DNA of 64,000 bases, taken from assembly GCA_963576725.1 (NCBI GenBank), contig OY755239.1, positions 56,073,640 through 56,137,639 on the forward strand, given 5' to 3'. A program made the position numbers and the translations under genes. This stretch comes from Azorinus chamasolen. Taxonomy: Eukaryota; Mollusca; Bivalvia; Cardiida; Solecurtidae. Under the pieces are notes generated by a model. That model ran no database searches. It was not told where the DNA came from and saw only the letters and a list, made by a program, of their open reading frames with translations. Position 1 is the stretch's first letter; every line of letters starts with the position of its first letter. Of the stretch, positions 32,923 through 44,416 are shown one piece after another.

Positions 32923-33949
32923 AATTCATCATTCAACCGATGTAAAGTACATGTATATGTTCAACAAAGGCACACTTCTATTTTCCTTTTAAACGTTCTT
33001 TGCTGTAGATTTCCCCAAGCGTGGCACCGATTGACTGATCTAGAGTGGGCAGGAACAGTTCGCATGGATGACAACTGGATTGCATACAAAGTACCGGACT
33101 GAATGCACATTCATAAAGTTTTATTTGATAAAACACGATGCCTGCCGACGTGACAAGACCAGAAAATATGCACTTCATGCGCCTTGTTAAACTGTTAAAT
33201 CAATATGATAAATTTTAAAATTAAAGGAAAAGATTGAAGGCAGTAGAATGTGCATGTTTTGTTCCATATATTCAAATACTAACAGCTCACGAAAGGTGAT
33301 AGAATGTCATAACAACTCGTATATTTACGTAAACGTAAACGTAAATGATACAGGTCGGATATCAACCTTTTTTGGTGAATCGTGATTTTAAACCCGATAC
33401 ATGAATCATGACACATGAATACGTATGGCTTTAATGGTTAACGATCTAATGACACTTTCAGAGATGGAGTAAGTTAATGAGATCCGCCTATTTTCTACAT
33501 GTAACCATTCTGCAAATTGATATAGACATGCTGACTAATCATTAAAAGCTATACCCAACACGCATTTCAGTTTTTACTGTTGAATTGTATATAAAAGGAA
33601 CAACAAAGCAGTACGATGGAAACTGTATTAGTAAGGTCGAAATCGTTTTTCCAATCCTAAACTTATTGTGCTTAATTATTGAAGCATGGGAATAGTTTTA
33701 TTATTCAATGTGATATAAAATGATGATTAATAAATTGTTCGCTTCATATGATTACAATCATAGTTTATCGAAAAAATATTATATTGTAATACATAATAAA
33801 ATACCGGGTATATTCTCCCTTTGATCTGTTGTGAAGGAAAATGTTCTGCAAATATAGTAATTGGAATGGCATTCACTGACAATATATGCCCGTGAATGTC
33901 ACAGCTTGATCCTCGTAAAAATGATACGTGTTGCGATTTCCATTACTTT
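32923..33949. other. unassigned spacer, ~1 kb
   Basis: No gene. ACGTAAACGTAAACGTAAAT is a short 6 bp repeat near 33327. Confidence 0.5.
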
Positions 33950-34187
33950 ACCCCTTTACGCCTTTATACGCCTTTATATGCTTGTGTATGCCTTTGCAAA
34001 CAGAGTAGATCTACATCAGAGCCGTCTGATCAGGGTCTGCTGTACTTGCATATGAAATAAAATAGATATGTTTCTACAGATTCTACTGTGGACTAGAATT
34101 TTTCGTGTCCATGTGTCACTATAAAATAATCTAATTGATATGCAGGATGTCCTTATTTCTTGCATGAATATTAAAGGGCTAGTATGT
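33950..34187. mobile_element. T1 MITE
   Basis: TACCCCTTTACGCC with CGCCTTTATA repeated, a hairpin lacking the CTCCTATAG tip (CATCAGAGCCGTCTGATC), and the tail GTGTCCATGTGTCACTAT. Confidence 0.78.
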
Positions 34188-34264
34188 TTTCTGATCGATT
34201 AAATATCATCACTTATATTTGTTCGTTGCTATAATAATTGGATTGGCATATTCTGCCCTTTGAT

Positions 34265-35840
34265 ATGTGTACAGGAATGCCGTATGGTTTAAATTGTCTA
34301 AAACATGCATCAAGGGTAAACTCTTACGTATTATACGGTCAATGTATGAGTATGTTCGTTGTCGTATCAAACATTGTAACCACTATTCAGATTTTATCAA
34401 CATTGCTGTTGGATTGAAGCAAGGGGATATATGTTCACCGATATTTTGGTCTCTTTTTATCGAGGATCTTGAGCCTTATTTACATTGTACAGTCAAATAC
34501 TGTTAATGGTCTTTCGATAGGAGATCTTATATTAATACTCATGTTGTATGCTGATGATATGGTTGTTTTATCAGACTCTGTGGAAGATATGCAGTGTAGT
34601 TTAGACAATATTAAGGCTTATTGTGACAGATGGGGATTAAAAGTCAATGTGGACAATACAAAAGTAATGGTTTTCAGGCGTCGAGGTCGTGTACAGCAGA
34701 GTGAGAAATGGACTTATGAAGGACAAAACATTGAAATTGTGGACAATTTTAACTATTTAGGGGTTGTTTGTAGTAGCAATGGACAATTTGGTAGCAATAT
34801 CAAATTAATAACCGGTAAAGCCTTAAAAGCAATGAACGTTCTACTTTGCAACATGAAAGAGTTAACATTTACACCCAAAACGAAGTGTCAATTTTAGGTG
34901 TTAAACTCAGTACAAGCAACGCAGCAGTGTACGGTGAACTTGGGAGATTTCCTCTATATATAAACTGTTACATTCGTGTCTTAAAATATTGGTTTTTAAT
35001 AATTGACATCCGAAATTGTATTATCAGAGAATCATATGCATGTGCGTTGTCAGATACGAGGAATAACCATACAAACTGGGCGTCAGGTGTTAAAGAACGA
35101 TTATATCAGTGTAGTTTTGGACATGTATGGAAGACCCCTTTTCTGTAATTCCAAATGTATTTATATGTGTATTTAAACAAAGGATAGTTGATTGTTTTCA
35201 ACAGGAATGGGACAAGTCATTGCAAAACAATAACAGTATTATCTTGTACAAACACTTGAAATCTTCGTATGGGTATCTCAACATAAACATACCATACAGT
35301 AAGCTTAAATGTGTAACACAATTACATACTTCTTGCCATAAATTGAAAATTGAAACTGGTCGCTATGGTAGACACCGTATAGAACGGCAACAGAGATATT
35401 GTGATATATGTGGCAGTAAAGACATTAAAGACGAGTTTCAACTTATATTGATATATGAAAAGTACAAGGTTGTTAGGCAAAGATATATTCCACATTATTT
35501 TAGAATGAGGCCAAATATGTTAAAACTGACTCAGCTTTTAAGTTCCAACGATGAAGTTGTAATTTCAAAGCTAGTAACGTACGTTGCATGTGCTCTTAAA
35601 ATACGCAGTAACCTTCGTTCTGCTTAAGTTATTCGTAAACATTTCAAATTTACCCTCCGCGTAATGTCATATTAGCATGTATTTTATTATGGTTTGAAAG
35701 CTAAAATTCTCTTTTGTTATGTGCTCAAGCGCTTTGATTGACTTTGATTATATATTGTATCGTACAATGTATAGGGATGATAAACTGTATATGTTTAAAT
35801 CCAACATAAAGTGTATTCAGATTCTGATTCTGATATCTAT
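34265..35840 (+). mobile_element. 5'-truncated LINE with broken reverse transcriptase
   Basis: The second copy of the LINE type seen at 5.3 kb. It begins inside the RT domain (YRNAVWFKL at 34267) and continues through GLKQGDICSPIFWSLF (34410-34460), a frame break, then LYADDMVVL with the catalytic Asp pair (34540-34570) and GLKVNVDNTKVMVFRRRGR. After a further break near 34890 comes the C-terminal domain: STSNAAVYGELGRFPLY, WKTPF, then from 35145 a 160-residue open stretch with LKIETGRYGRHRIER and CDICGS, a CxxC knuckle typical of this LINE's tail, ending at 35627. The 3' non-coding part ends in a short (TTCTGA)n run near 35818-35838, as expected for a LINE tail. Loss of the 5' part with the tail kept fits target-primed reverse transcription that stopped early. 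At least three frame breaks, so not functional. Confidence 0.9.
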
Positions 35841-36045
35841 GGGCCATTTTGCTGTAATCAGTGACCATATGTATTCAGTAAACAATGGCTCTAATTTCTC
35901 ATGTACGTCTATTAACTTAAAGATAGACTTAATTTACAAAATATTGATAACACCAATGATTATATCACTCGTATATCTTGCCCTCGACGATGTACTAGTA
36001 TACTTCATATATACTCCTTTTATTTGTATGAGTCCTTTAACCCCG

Positions 36046-36494
36046 TAATCTGCTGAGTATTTTAAACTGATTCTTCAATTTTTGAATATTAATTACACGC
36101 AAACAAAAACTTGTATCAACATTTATCACTGACGAAACTGATTTGTATGACCAACAGTGTGGAACCTGATTAACCCTTTCACCGCCGATGTCGCATAAAT
36201 GCACCACGACAAATAGTGCAGTCCCAAATCAGATTCCGCTTTTTCAAAGCGGCGTCCGATGAAGGACTTTACTTTTTGTCTCAATTTCTATTTTTATATA
36301 TGTGCTTTATTCCTTTGACATTTGTATTTATTTATCTTATTTCCTTATTTTACTGATGATTTAACAAAATAGCATTTTATTCGACAATTAGAAATTTGGC
36401 GCCGAAAGGGTTAACGAGCTATCTTACGAACCCTTTAAGCTGAGTCTACACAGTTTTAAACATCTTATATGCATGGTTCCGTCACAATAAGGGC
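36046..36494. mobile_element. T4-type MITE split by a T6 MITE
   Basis: The left half (TTAACCCCGTAATCTGC to CAACAGTGTGGAACCTGA) and right half (CGAGCTATCTTACGAACCCT to AATAAGGGCTAA) match the T4 variant at 38.4-38.85 kb once the T6 insertion is removed. Confidence 0.78.
36174..36410. mobile_element. T6 MITE nested in a T4 MITE
   Basis: CCCTTTCACCGCCGATGTCG ... TTTGGCGCCGAAAGGG between TTAA at 36170-36173 and 36411-36414. The hairpin has CCGCTTTTTCAAAGCGG at the tip. This is the cleanest T6 copy and best shows the piggyBac-like end CCCTTT-CCGCC. Confidence 0.9.
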
Positions 36495-37149
36495 TAATGT
36501 ACAGTTTGTTTCTGTAACTGATCCCTTTTCTTTTATGAGGACAATTTCATTTCGTTTATCATCGAATTATTTGATTATGATTATAATTATAAGCTGCAGA
36601 CATGCCCAACATAATTATATATGCTAAATATCAGATTTTGTTATGAAATGGAACGCACTACTCCTGCTGTGCATCCGTTAACTTCAACAGTAATGGAACC
36701 GTTACTGGTGTGACCAGAATTCTTAAGAGATCACATATAATTTTCTTCTACCTAATATGATTTAGAATCAGTGAAAAAGTAAAATCTAGGACAACAGGTT
36801 TTAGGATGATGTCAGTGCGTTTCCATTTATCATGAAACACATTTTTAAAACTCTAAATCGATTTTGTATCATGCAATTGCAGTAACAGGAGAACAAGAAA
36901 GCAAAACATTGAAATGGCGCAGTAGTCTAACGCAGCAATTTACTTTTTACATGTTGTTAATCTCAATAGCAATCCCCGTGTCACTAATTGTATGGTTAAA
37001 CAATTAAATTTTGAGATTTCTTGCTCACGGTTGAACAGTGGCTGGTATTAAGCAATATGAAATAATATGCACACTCATGTTATGATCACTTTCCTTTAAT
37101 ACGAACTGATGTTATACTATGGAACGAACTTGGGTTTTTTTCAGATAGA
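36495..37149. other. unassigned spacer
   Basis: No gene or repeat recognised. Confidence 0.5.
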
Positions 37150-37560
37150 AATACTGATAAACATCAGTAACACTACATAGAACACGACATAAAACATAAG
37201 TAAGATGTAGCACTACATGAACATATGTAACACTTCACACCATAAAACATAAGTAACAGGTAACACTATATTGACACAAGTAACACTACACATCATAAAA
37301 AAAAATACCTAACAGGTAACACTACATTATCATAAGTAACACTACACACCATTAAACATAAGTAATACTACACTTATTAACTCTACATAAAACATATTAA
37401 GTAGCACCATACTACTATAAATATAAGTAACAACACTAAACTACATAAAATAAAAGTAATACTACATGTAACAAAAGATAAAGAACACTACATAAAACAT
37501 ACGAAACATTACACTACACAAACCATAAACACCACTACACTTCATAAAACTCGAAAAATG
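37150..37560. repeat. degenerate AACACTACA/ATAAAACATAAGT tandem array
   Basis: TAACACTACA, CATAAAACATAAGTAAC and AGGTAACACTACATT alternate irregularly about a dozen times with spacing of 20-45 bases. An old, scrambled minisatellite. Confidence 0.75.
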
Positions 37561-37757
37561 CGACATTTGTCAAATCAAATTTCAAGTGTGGGATGACATC
37601 ACACACATAATGTAATAAGCGCTCACTGATCTAGACCCAATGCTGCCTTCACGAGATAATGTTGCATGGAACAGTACGGATTGTTTCATGGCAGATATAA
37701 TTATGGAACATTTGTATAGGAAAGTCACGTGGGTTTAATAAAGTAAAATACATGTAA

Positions 37758-38015
37758 GTCATACTTATTGTTATATTAGTGGATATATTATTTTCACACT
37801 GTCATACTTATTGTTATATTAGTGGATATATTATTTTCACACTGTCATACTTATTGTTATATTAGTGGATATATTATTTTCACACTGTCATACTTATTGT
37901 TATATTAGTGGATATATTATTTTCACACTGTCATACTTATTGTTATATTAGTGGATATATTATTTTCACACTGTCATACTTATTGTTATATTAGTGGATA
38001 TATTATTTTCACACT
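37758..38015. repeat. 43 bp satellite, six identical copies
   Basis: Six uninterrupted copies start at 37758, 37801, 37844, 37887, 37930 and 37973. The unit begins GTCATACTTATTGTTATATT. I see no differences between copies, so the expansion is recent or under homogenisation. Confidence 0.97.
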
Positions 38016-38439
38016 GGTGCTGTGTTTACAAACGCCTCCTGAAACAATCACAATCAGGTCATGGATGTGGTTCAGAAGTTAGTTAAATAACTCGTACCGT
38101 GCTGCTGCTCAGGTAATTTTTCCCCAGAATTTTATGAAGGCATGTTGCATCTGACGCAAAAATCATGTTTCAATACAACAAATCAAATTAAAATGGTTTT
38201 CATACACATCTAATGATAAACAACACATAATTTTATAGTAATTATGAATTTGGGAATCTAAAGTAACTCAAATGTAATATTTATAAATGCCCTGTGAATA
38301 TTAAAGCATGTTGCAAGAGATATTTTGACCTAAAGGCATGTTGCATGCGACATGCCTTAAATGCCTGGGGAAAATCCTACACGTGATACCTAGGCAGAAT
38401 GTGATTATTGCTATCTCAATAATTTTAAATCTGTTGATA
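38016..38439. other. unassigned spacer
   Basis: AAGGCATGTTGCAT occurs three times (38126-38345). Otherwise unremarkable. Confidence 0.5.
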
Positions 38440-38851
38440 AATTGAATTTTGCCCCTCCCTTTCTGAATATTAATTAACCCTTTCCCTCATAGGCTATTTT
38501 AGATCCAATTTCTTTGAATAAATCTACCGAGAAGGAACATTACCTAAAGAAAAGGAACTTTTTAGAATTGTGTAGTTCTGAAACCATTGTGATAAATAGA
38601 GCATTTGCTCCTAAGGAGCAAATGCTTTATTTATCACAATGGTTTCCAGAAGTGTTTATTACAGAGGCGTAGAAAGGCGTATCTATGGAGGAAAGGGTTT
38701 AACAAAGATATATCAATCAACGTTTATCACTGAAGAAAATGATTTGTATCACAAACAGTGCAGACCATCATCAAAGGGTTCCGTTATGAACCCTTTGATC
38801 TGAGTAAACACTGATTGCAAAGGTTTTATATACTCGGTTTCCACACAATAA
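38440..38851. mobile_element. T4-type MITE split by a T3 MITE
   Basis: TTTCTGAATATTAA is separated from CAAAGATATATCAATCAACG by the T3 element and a TTAA duplication. The right part has the palindrome CATCAAAGGGTTCCGTTATG / AACCCTTTGATCTGAG. The left outer end is not certain. Confidence 0.7.
38478..38698. mobile_element. T3 MITE nested in a T4 MITE
   Basis: CCCTTTCCCTCATAGGC ... GGAGGAAAGGG, TTAA at 38474-38477 and 38699-38702. The tip has lost two bases (GCTCCTAAGGAGC). Confidence 0.9.
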
Positions 38852-39082
38852 CGGTTATTAAATAAAAGATGAATTTTGCTAATTAATTACAAATTTCATG
38901 CAAGGGCAACCATGTACATAGTCAAAGACATTACAAACCGCTTCTAGAGCATGTTTTCTGTTTAAGAAACACAGCGACAGACGTCACATATTGCGATACC
39001 ATGGTACCTAAAGTATTTCAACCCTTTCAATCCTGAAATACCAGAGTAATATAGCCCATCAGTGTCTTACCATAGAGTTCAA

Positions 39083-39250
39083 TCAGCAACCCCTCTAAAC
39101 CGGACGTTAAATTTAGCATACATATATGTCTCGGAGAGAGGTGTCAGCTTAATTCAGCTCCTCCAGGAGCTTTCTGCATGGATTTTCAACCAGCATAAAG
39201 CATGCACCTGCACCTACTAGAATTCCGGTTTAGAGGGGTTTAACTATACA
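39083..39250. mobile_element. P1 MITE, hairpin arm shortened
   Basis: ACCCCTCTAAACCGGACG ... CCGGTTTAGAGGGGTTTAAC. The left inner arm lacks the AAAGTCATGCAG block. Confidence 0.8.
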
Positions 39251-39512
39251 TGCGCATTCGGCGTTGAAAGGTTTAAATGAGAGTGGGTACATATTGCCAG
39301 ACAATGACAAACTAATGCTTATTAACGTAGTTACATGTACATGCATGCTTATATTATATAGAAATGTCATGCCCCATGTAATATAAACCTTGCAACAATG
39401 TAAATATATTTTCTGTTCAAAATTTGATATAGTGTATGTTTGCCTACTTTCGATTCGATTAAACGTCATATAGTGCAGATATGATTTCGGTGGTGAGCAG
39501 CCAAGGAACAGT

Positions 39513-39562
39513 TTTGTGCAGTGTGTGTATGTGCGTGCGTCCGCGCGTGTGTGTGCACGCGC
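39513..39562. repeat. GT/GC-rich alternating purine-pyrimidine tract
   Basis: GTGTGTATGTGCGTGCGTCC followed by GCGCGTGTGTGTGCACGCGC. The composition favours left-handed (Z) DNA. Confidence 0.8.
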
Positions 39563-39701
39563 ATTTCATTTTTGTTTCGTAGTCACATCTCTTTCCTGAC
39601 TTCTATTCTATTTTTGAGAAACTAGTGATTGAGAGACAAACGATCTGGTTCTAAGCTGTTTGCAAATGTGAGTGATGTCGTGAATAACGGAAAATACTTA
39701 A

Positions 39702-39893
39702 TCCTTACAACGCTGACTTTTCAAACGGATTATTCCAAAATTAAAACAGGTCAAGCTTATGGTGAATGCTTTGGATTTTTTCTAAAGAAAATTGTTACAT
39801 GACAAGCAGTGCAGACCCTGATGAGAGGGCTCCTATATGAGCCCTCTCATCTGGGTCTACACTGATTGCAATTGACCCGTGTTCCGCACAGTA
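39702..39893. mobile_element. T4 MITE
   Basis: After TTAA: TCCTTACAACGCTGACTTTT ... CCGCACAGTAAACG|TTAG. The core GAGAGGGCTCCTATATGAGC is almost perfect. Confidence 0.85.
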
Positions 39894-40239
39894 AACGTTA
39901 GTGCCCAATGACGGTATTCAATTACTGCATATTACGATATACAGCTAAGCATTTATGGATAGTAATTATATTTAAAAGGCACCAGTTGTTGTATGATACT
40001 GCCTACAATGTTCAATAAAATCCGTTTTACATCACATCATACATTTATATGAATTCATGTGAATGAAGAAATTAATGAATTTTGATTACCACTAAAAGTG
40101 TGATATAATCTTTATGAACAATAGAGCATGGATACCATAATACATTTAAACAAACTCTATTATCTAAATTAATTAGGCAAACTAATGCTGCTAGAGTATG
40201 ATATACAGACTGTGCAATTTACGTAGGATGTGACAATTA

Positions 40240-40600
40240 CAGTGCTCCCTCTCTACAACGACACCCTTTTGGATACGAATATAGTATGTGTTGTTCAGAG
40301 GGAGTTGTTATAGGGAGGGAAAATCAAACACAATTAGCTTGTTTGCAAATCCCCAGATAAGGTGTAGTTCGAGAACTAAAACCGTTATGCCTCCATCAAA
40401 CCCTATGATGTGACCACTCTTTAGAATCGTCACAAAGTGACGATTCTAAAGAGTGGTCACAACATAGGGTTTGATGGAGGCATAAAGAAAATACGATGGA
40501 AAATGTTGTTTCTGGAGCCTTGTTGTTTCGGAAACAGTGACATGCGTTGTTGTAAGGAGGGAATCGTTATTGAGAGGGCCGTTGTAGGGAGGGAGCAGTG
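40240..40600. mobile_element. P6 MITE, inverted twin of the 24.8 kb copy
   Basis: TA|CAGTGCTCCCTCTCTACAAC ... TGTAGGGAGGGAGCAGTG|TA. The central palindrome (40387-40485) has tip GTCACAAAGTGAC, the reverse complement of the GTCACTTTGTGAC tip in the other copy. Arms are nearly perfect. Confidence 0.9.
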
Positions 40601-40777
40601 TAAGTTGCATTTATTCACCTTAATACATAAGGATAAATGGCAACAGCGTATGTAGAATTTTCATACATGTATAATATCTCGTGGTGACCATCCATTGTAT
40701 AGTTTCATTGTAACCTATTTTGTTTCCAGTAACACAATGAAAATGCATGTGTCGCACGCTGCATATAAATTAAACTA

Positions 40778-41059
40778 CAGTTGAACTTCGATATCTTGAA
40801 CTTCAATGGACTATAACAATACAGAGTCTCGAATCATCCGATTTCTAATCTGAACAATTTCTCAAGGTGACAGATTCATGCGTGTCTAAAGTAATGCTGA
40901 AAGCTCCAGTAGAAGCTATCAGCATTACTTTAGAAATGCTTTAAGTTGTCACATGTTTTTCTAGATCGGCGTAGTTATACCTTTTAGAACAATTCTGTAG
41001 TGTCAAATTTGGAAGGACCGAACTTTTACTTCGAGTTATCCCAAAGTTCGTGGTAACTG
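40778..41059. mobile_element. P5 MITE
   Basis: CAGTTGAACTTCGATATCTT ... AAGTTCGTGGTAACTG|TA. The hairpin AAAGTAATGCTGAAAGCTCC / AGCTATCAGCATTACTTTAG sits in the middle. Longer than the 13.2 kb copy by about 50 bases in the left arm. Confidence 0.85.
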
Positions 41060-41067
41060 TAAATCTT

Positions 41068-41230
41068 AACCCGCTATCTGCGGCTAGACTCGCATCAGCA
41101 AACAGCTTGAGAACAGATGAGAAGCAGAATGACTCCCTGTCTCATCTGGGTTTAAGTTATTTGACACTCTTCCAAAAGATTCTCAAAGCTATAACCGAAC
41201 AAGAAGTAGTCAAAATTGCACCAGGTCCAA
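41068..41230. mobile_element. T5 MITE, degraded
   Basis: TTAACCCGCTATCTGCG start. The core GAGAACAGATGAGAAGCAGA / CTGTCTCATCTGGG is imperfect. The flank TTCTCAAAGCTAT resembles the 7.3 kb copy. Confidence 0.65.
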
Positions 41231-41405
41231 ATGTAGGTGGGTGTTATTTTCTCACATATTGATACGAGCTTAGTTATTTGTCTAATGCCATGTGGTCCTG
41301 GTACACTTCTATTCACTGAAATTAAACAAAGATAGGACGACAGTCATGCTTTATAGTAGGATCTGTCTGAAGCGGCCATTCATTTATTGAACACACGAGT
41401 GTTAA

Positions 41406-41675
41406 CCCTTTCACCGCCGATGTCGCATTAATGCACCACGACAAATAGTGCAGTCCCAGATCAGACGCAGCCTTTACAAGGCGGCGTCTGATCAGGGACT
41501 TCAATATTTGTCTCGAACTCAGGGACTTCAATATTTGTCTCGAACTCAGGGACTTCAATATTTGTCTCGAACTCTTCTTCTATGTCTGCGCTTTATTCCT
41601 TTGTAATTTGCATGTTACCTTATTTTACCAAAACATGCATTGCAGAAGGCAATTAGAAATTTGGGCCCAAAAGGG
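41406..41675. mobile_element. T6 MITE nested in a P3 MITE
   Basis: CCCTTTCACCGCCGATGTCG ... TTTGGGCCCAAAAGGG between TTAA at 41402-41405 and 41676-41679. The hairpin CAGATCAGACGCAGCC / GGCGGCGTCTGATC is intact. It carries an internal 27 bp triplication. Confidence 0.9.
41494..41574. repeat. 27 bp tandem triplication inside T6
   Basis: Three exact copies of a 27 bp unit starting AGGGACTTCAATATTTGTCT. It is absent from the T6 copy at 36.2 kb, so it arose after or during insertion of this copy. Confidence 0.93.
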
Positions 41676-41909
41676 TTAATAGCTTAATGCAGGACAAAAG
41701 TAATATAGAAAGCTCCCATAGGAACTTTCTGCATTACTTTTGAACTGCATTAAGTTACCACCTATCTTACAGACCCATAATTAGACACCTGTTTGATGAT
41801 TGCTTAAGACAGGTTCTACTGTATATATAATTAAGAGTAAATCTTCGGCATATCCATAATATTATGAATGACCTTAACATTGAAAACCTCAACATATTAA
41901 TGCCACATA

Positions 41910-42118
41910 CAGTAAAATCTCGATACTACGAACACCCAATATATCATTATTGATCTTTAACAACACATGTGACAGCTTAATGCAGAGTGAAAGCCGTGCA
42001 GAAATCTCATCTCCTCTAGCAGCTTTTTGCATGACTTTCACCCTGCATTAAGCAGCAACCTGCCTACAAAAACATAAATTATTCACTACTAAAAATTCGT
42101 AGTATAGAGTTTTTACCG
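41910..42118. mobile_element. P1-like MITE with variant ends
   Basis: CAGTAAAATCTCGATACTAC ... GTAGTATAGAGTTTTTACCG|TA. The ends resemble the CTCGATA-type pogo/Tigger terminus more than other P1 copies, but the hairpin is P1 (CAGAGTGAAAGCCGTGCAG). A possible end/core hybrid. Confidence 0.82.
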
Positions 42119-42319
42119 TATTTCATTTCTGCAACTGAAAGAAACAACGTTTAAAAGTCTTAAATCGTTGTGTCCATGGTATGAATAAATCGTGGACGCT
42201 TGAGAACACAGAGATCAATCGTATTTAACCTGATTCTTCACTGCCTGATGGCTATGTGAACACTACGGTGTTGCATTCATTTTGTCACTGTACCAATGTA
42301 TATAAACGCCCCTGTTCCA

Positions 42320-42537
42320 ATGTTCATGTTAGAAATAATTACACGAATATCTATTACTATCTATTAAGTTATCAAGGGAATTGTTTGCTTTGGGAGAAAC
42401 TCTATCCGTTCTATATTATACCGTAGGCAAACAGAGTAGATTTGGATACAACTTGAGCCGTTTGGTCTGGGATTTGATCTGAGTCTACTCTGTCTGCAAA
42501 TCAATGAAAAAGTGTATATAATTATGAAGGAAATGGT
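42320..42537. mobile_element. T1 MITE, reversed, worn
   Basis: TTCATGTTAGAAATAATTAC, then GGCAAACAGAGTAG and GAGTCTACTCTGTCTGC with a mutated tip. The right end GAAGGAAATGG precedes TTAA. Confidence 0.7.
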
Positions 42538-42837
42538 TAATATATCAAGGGATTGTATTTCACACTTAACATCAACTTAAATATGATAGATGTCTTACAA
42601 TGATGTCTCCTAATGGATTCTCCTGTTGTGATATATAATTGTAAACTCGCCTGTTTGGTCTTTACATGAGCTACTGCATCTTTAACAATAGCAATGTGCA
42701 CCTCATATACCTTAACACGCAATATAAAAACATGCATTGTTGACAGTTTGATCTAGTACGTATATACTATCGTAATGAAGATGAAATAAATATACTCTGT
42801 GATCATGACGTAATTATCCAAGTAAATGGAACTGGCT

Positions 42838-43021
42838 CTTTGTGCTGCTCCAAAATTCAAACAGGTCAAGCTTATGGTGAGTATTCAGGGATTCTTCAAA
42901 AGAAAAAAAAACATGACAAACAGTGCAGACTCTGATGAAAGGGCTCCTCTGGTAGTCTTCTCATCTGTGTCTACACTGTTTGCAAAGGACATTAGTGACT
43001 CCTGTCCCGCACTATAAGGGC
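42838..43021. mobile_element. T4 MITE
   Basis: AACAGGTCAAGCTTATGGTG as in the 39.7 kb copy. The core CTGATGAAAGGGCTCCTCTG is imperfect. The right end is CCGCACTATAAGGG. Confidence 0.8.
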
Positions 43022-43029
43022 TAAGTGTG

Positions 43030-43238
43030 CCGTAAAAGGCATCAAAAGCGACCACCAAAATATGTCTAGTTCTGGGCGTAAATGCTGGTGGCAGAATGAT
43101 GCAAGAAGAAAGCCTTACAGAAAGCTCTTTCATGAGCTCATTGCATTACTTTCGTACTGCATTAAACACCTGCCTGCATTTGGAGTTACCGGTCCTATGT
43201 TTATGTATAACGTGGTTGCATCAGAGGATTTTTACTGC
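43030..43238. mobile_element. P4-like MITE, strongly worn
   Basis: AAAAGCGACCACCAAAATAT, the hairpin AGAAGAAAGCCTTACAGAAAG and TTTTTACTGCA as the right end. Confidence 0.65.
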
Positions 43239-43884
43239 ATATTTCAATCGTCAAACACTAAACACAAACATAATATTTATTACTTTAATTACTAACAATA
43301 CTAGTCTCCTTAAATAGTTAAATTAAGATATTCAAAACCATGTACAAAATATTCAATTCAAAACATTAGAAAATACACTCTATTTTGAAATATTTGTGAG
43401 GTACTCTTTTGCAAACGATGCCTGCAAAGAATCTTGATATAAAAACCTAAAATTCAATTCTGAAATTCAAGACTGAAGATCACACAATTTGACATTAACC
43501 CATGATTAACAGGAAAGACGAATGGCATTTGCTAGGAATGTAATATGGGCGTCTGTCCCCTGTGCAAAATAGAGTGGCAAAAGGGACATGTTAAACACGA
43601 CAATGGAACACTATTTTTGGAAGTTTACTGACTGTTGTCAGACCCAGGGCAATTGAGACTATTACGTTTAATGCATTACAACGGCCTCGACTTCAAGACA
43701 ATAACCAATTGAATCAAACATTAAAAAACGAAACCCACAACCCTGATGCAAACAGTGAATGATTCAGGAAAACTATGGAATGTAAATACGTTTATAATCG
43801 TTTCTTATTGACTAAATTAATTTGCCGACAATAGATTAGATATGAACCCTTATTCCACACTCCGGGATTAGACACATATTTTTA
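43239..43884. other. unassigned spacer
   Basis: No gene or repeat recognised. Confidence 0.5.
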
Positions 43885-43980
43885 AAATAACTCAACGTCT
43901 GATCGGGATCAAAGTTGTTTGGCACTCGGTCATTAATTTCTCAAAAGGTTTATGAATCGGAAATAGTTCAAATTGAACCA
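43885..43980. mobile_element. T5 right-half fragment
   Basis: ACTCAACGTCTGATCGGGAT, CAAAGTTGTTTGGCACTCGG and TTCTCAAAAGGTTTATGAAT match the right half of the 7.3 kb copy. Confidence 0.6.
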
Positions 43981-44056
43981 GATCTAGAATTGAACAAATA
44001 TTATATTTCAAAGCTGAGTGATGGTTGATACTACAAATCAGTAGTACGACATTAAA

Positions 44057-44262
44057 CCCCTTAGCCTAGTTTTAGACCCAACCTCTTTGAATAAATTTAC
44101 TGAAAGGGAATATTTATTAGAAAATTGAATTTGCCTTAGATATGTATACGTTTGGAACCAATGTGATAAATGGAGCATTTGCTCCTCCTCTATTTATCAC
44201 AATGGTTTCAAAACATGACTTTTATAGAGGCGTCAAAATGTGTCAGACGAAGAGGAAATGGG
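44057..44262. mobile_element. T3 MITE, tip deleted
   Basis: CCCCTTAGCCTAGTTTTAGA ... AGAGGAAATGGG|TTAA with TTAA at 44053-44056. The hairpin GATAAATGGAGCATTTGCTC joins directly to CTCTATTTATCAC. Confidence 0.82.
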
Positions 44263-44416
44263 TTAAAACGTTGACAAGATTAAGCCATCAATATGAAACT
44301 GCTGTGTTTAATTACAGTTCCGTTCGTCTCCAACCAATCGGCATTTAGATAGCGTCGTCACCCGGTGCAACGAGCAGTGTAGTCTCTTATTTCCGTATCC
44401 GGCTCATTTTCAACTA

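Larger units (their letters stand above)
41354..41821. mobile_element. P3 MITE hosting a T6 MITE
   Basis: The left end AGGATCTGTCTGAAGCGGCC and right end TTAAGACAGGTTCTACTG|TA. The host hairpin AAAGTAATATAGAAAGCTCC / GGAACTTTCTGCATTACTTT lies right of the insertion. Confidence 0.85.

Noticed and set aside
33790..34265. direct repeat flanking the T1 MITE upstream of the second LINE
   Set aside because: AGTAATTGGAATGGCATTC and ATAATTGGATTGGCATATTC are similar only over ~20 bases, with mismatches; not convincing as a target duplication.
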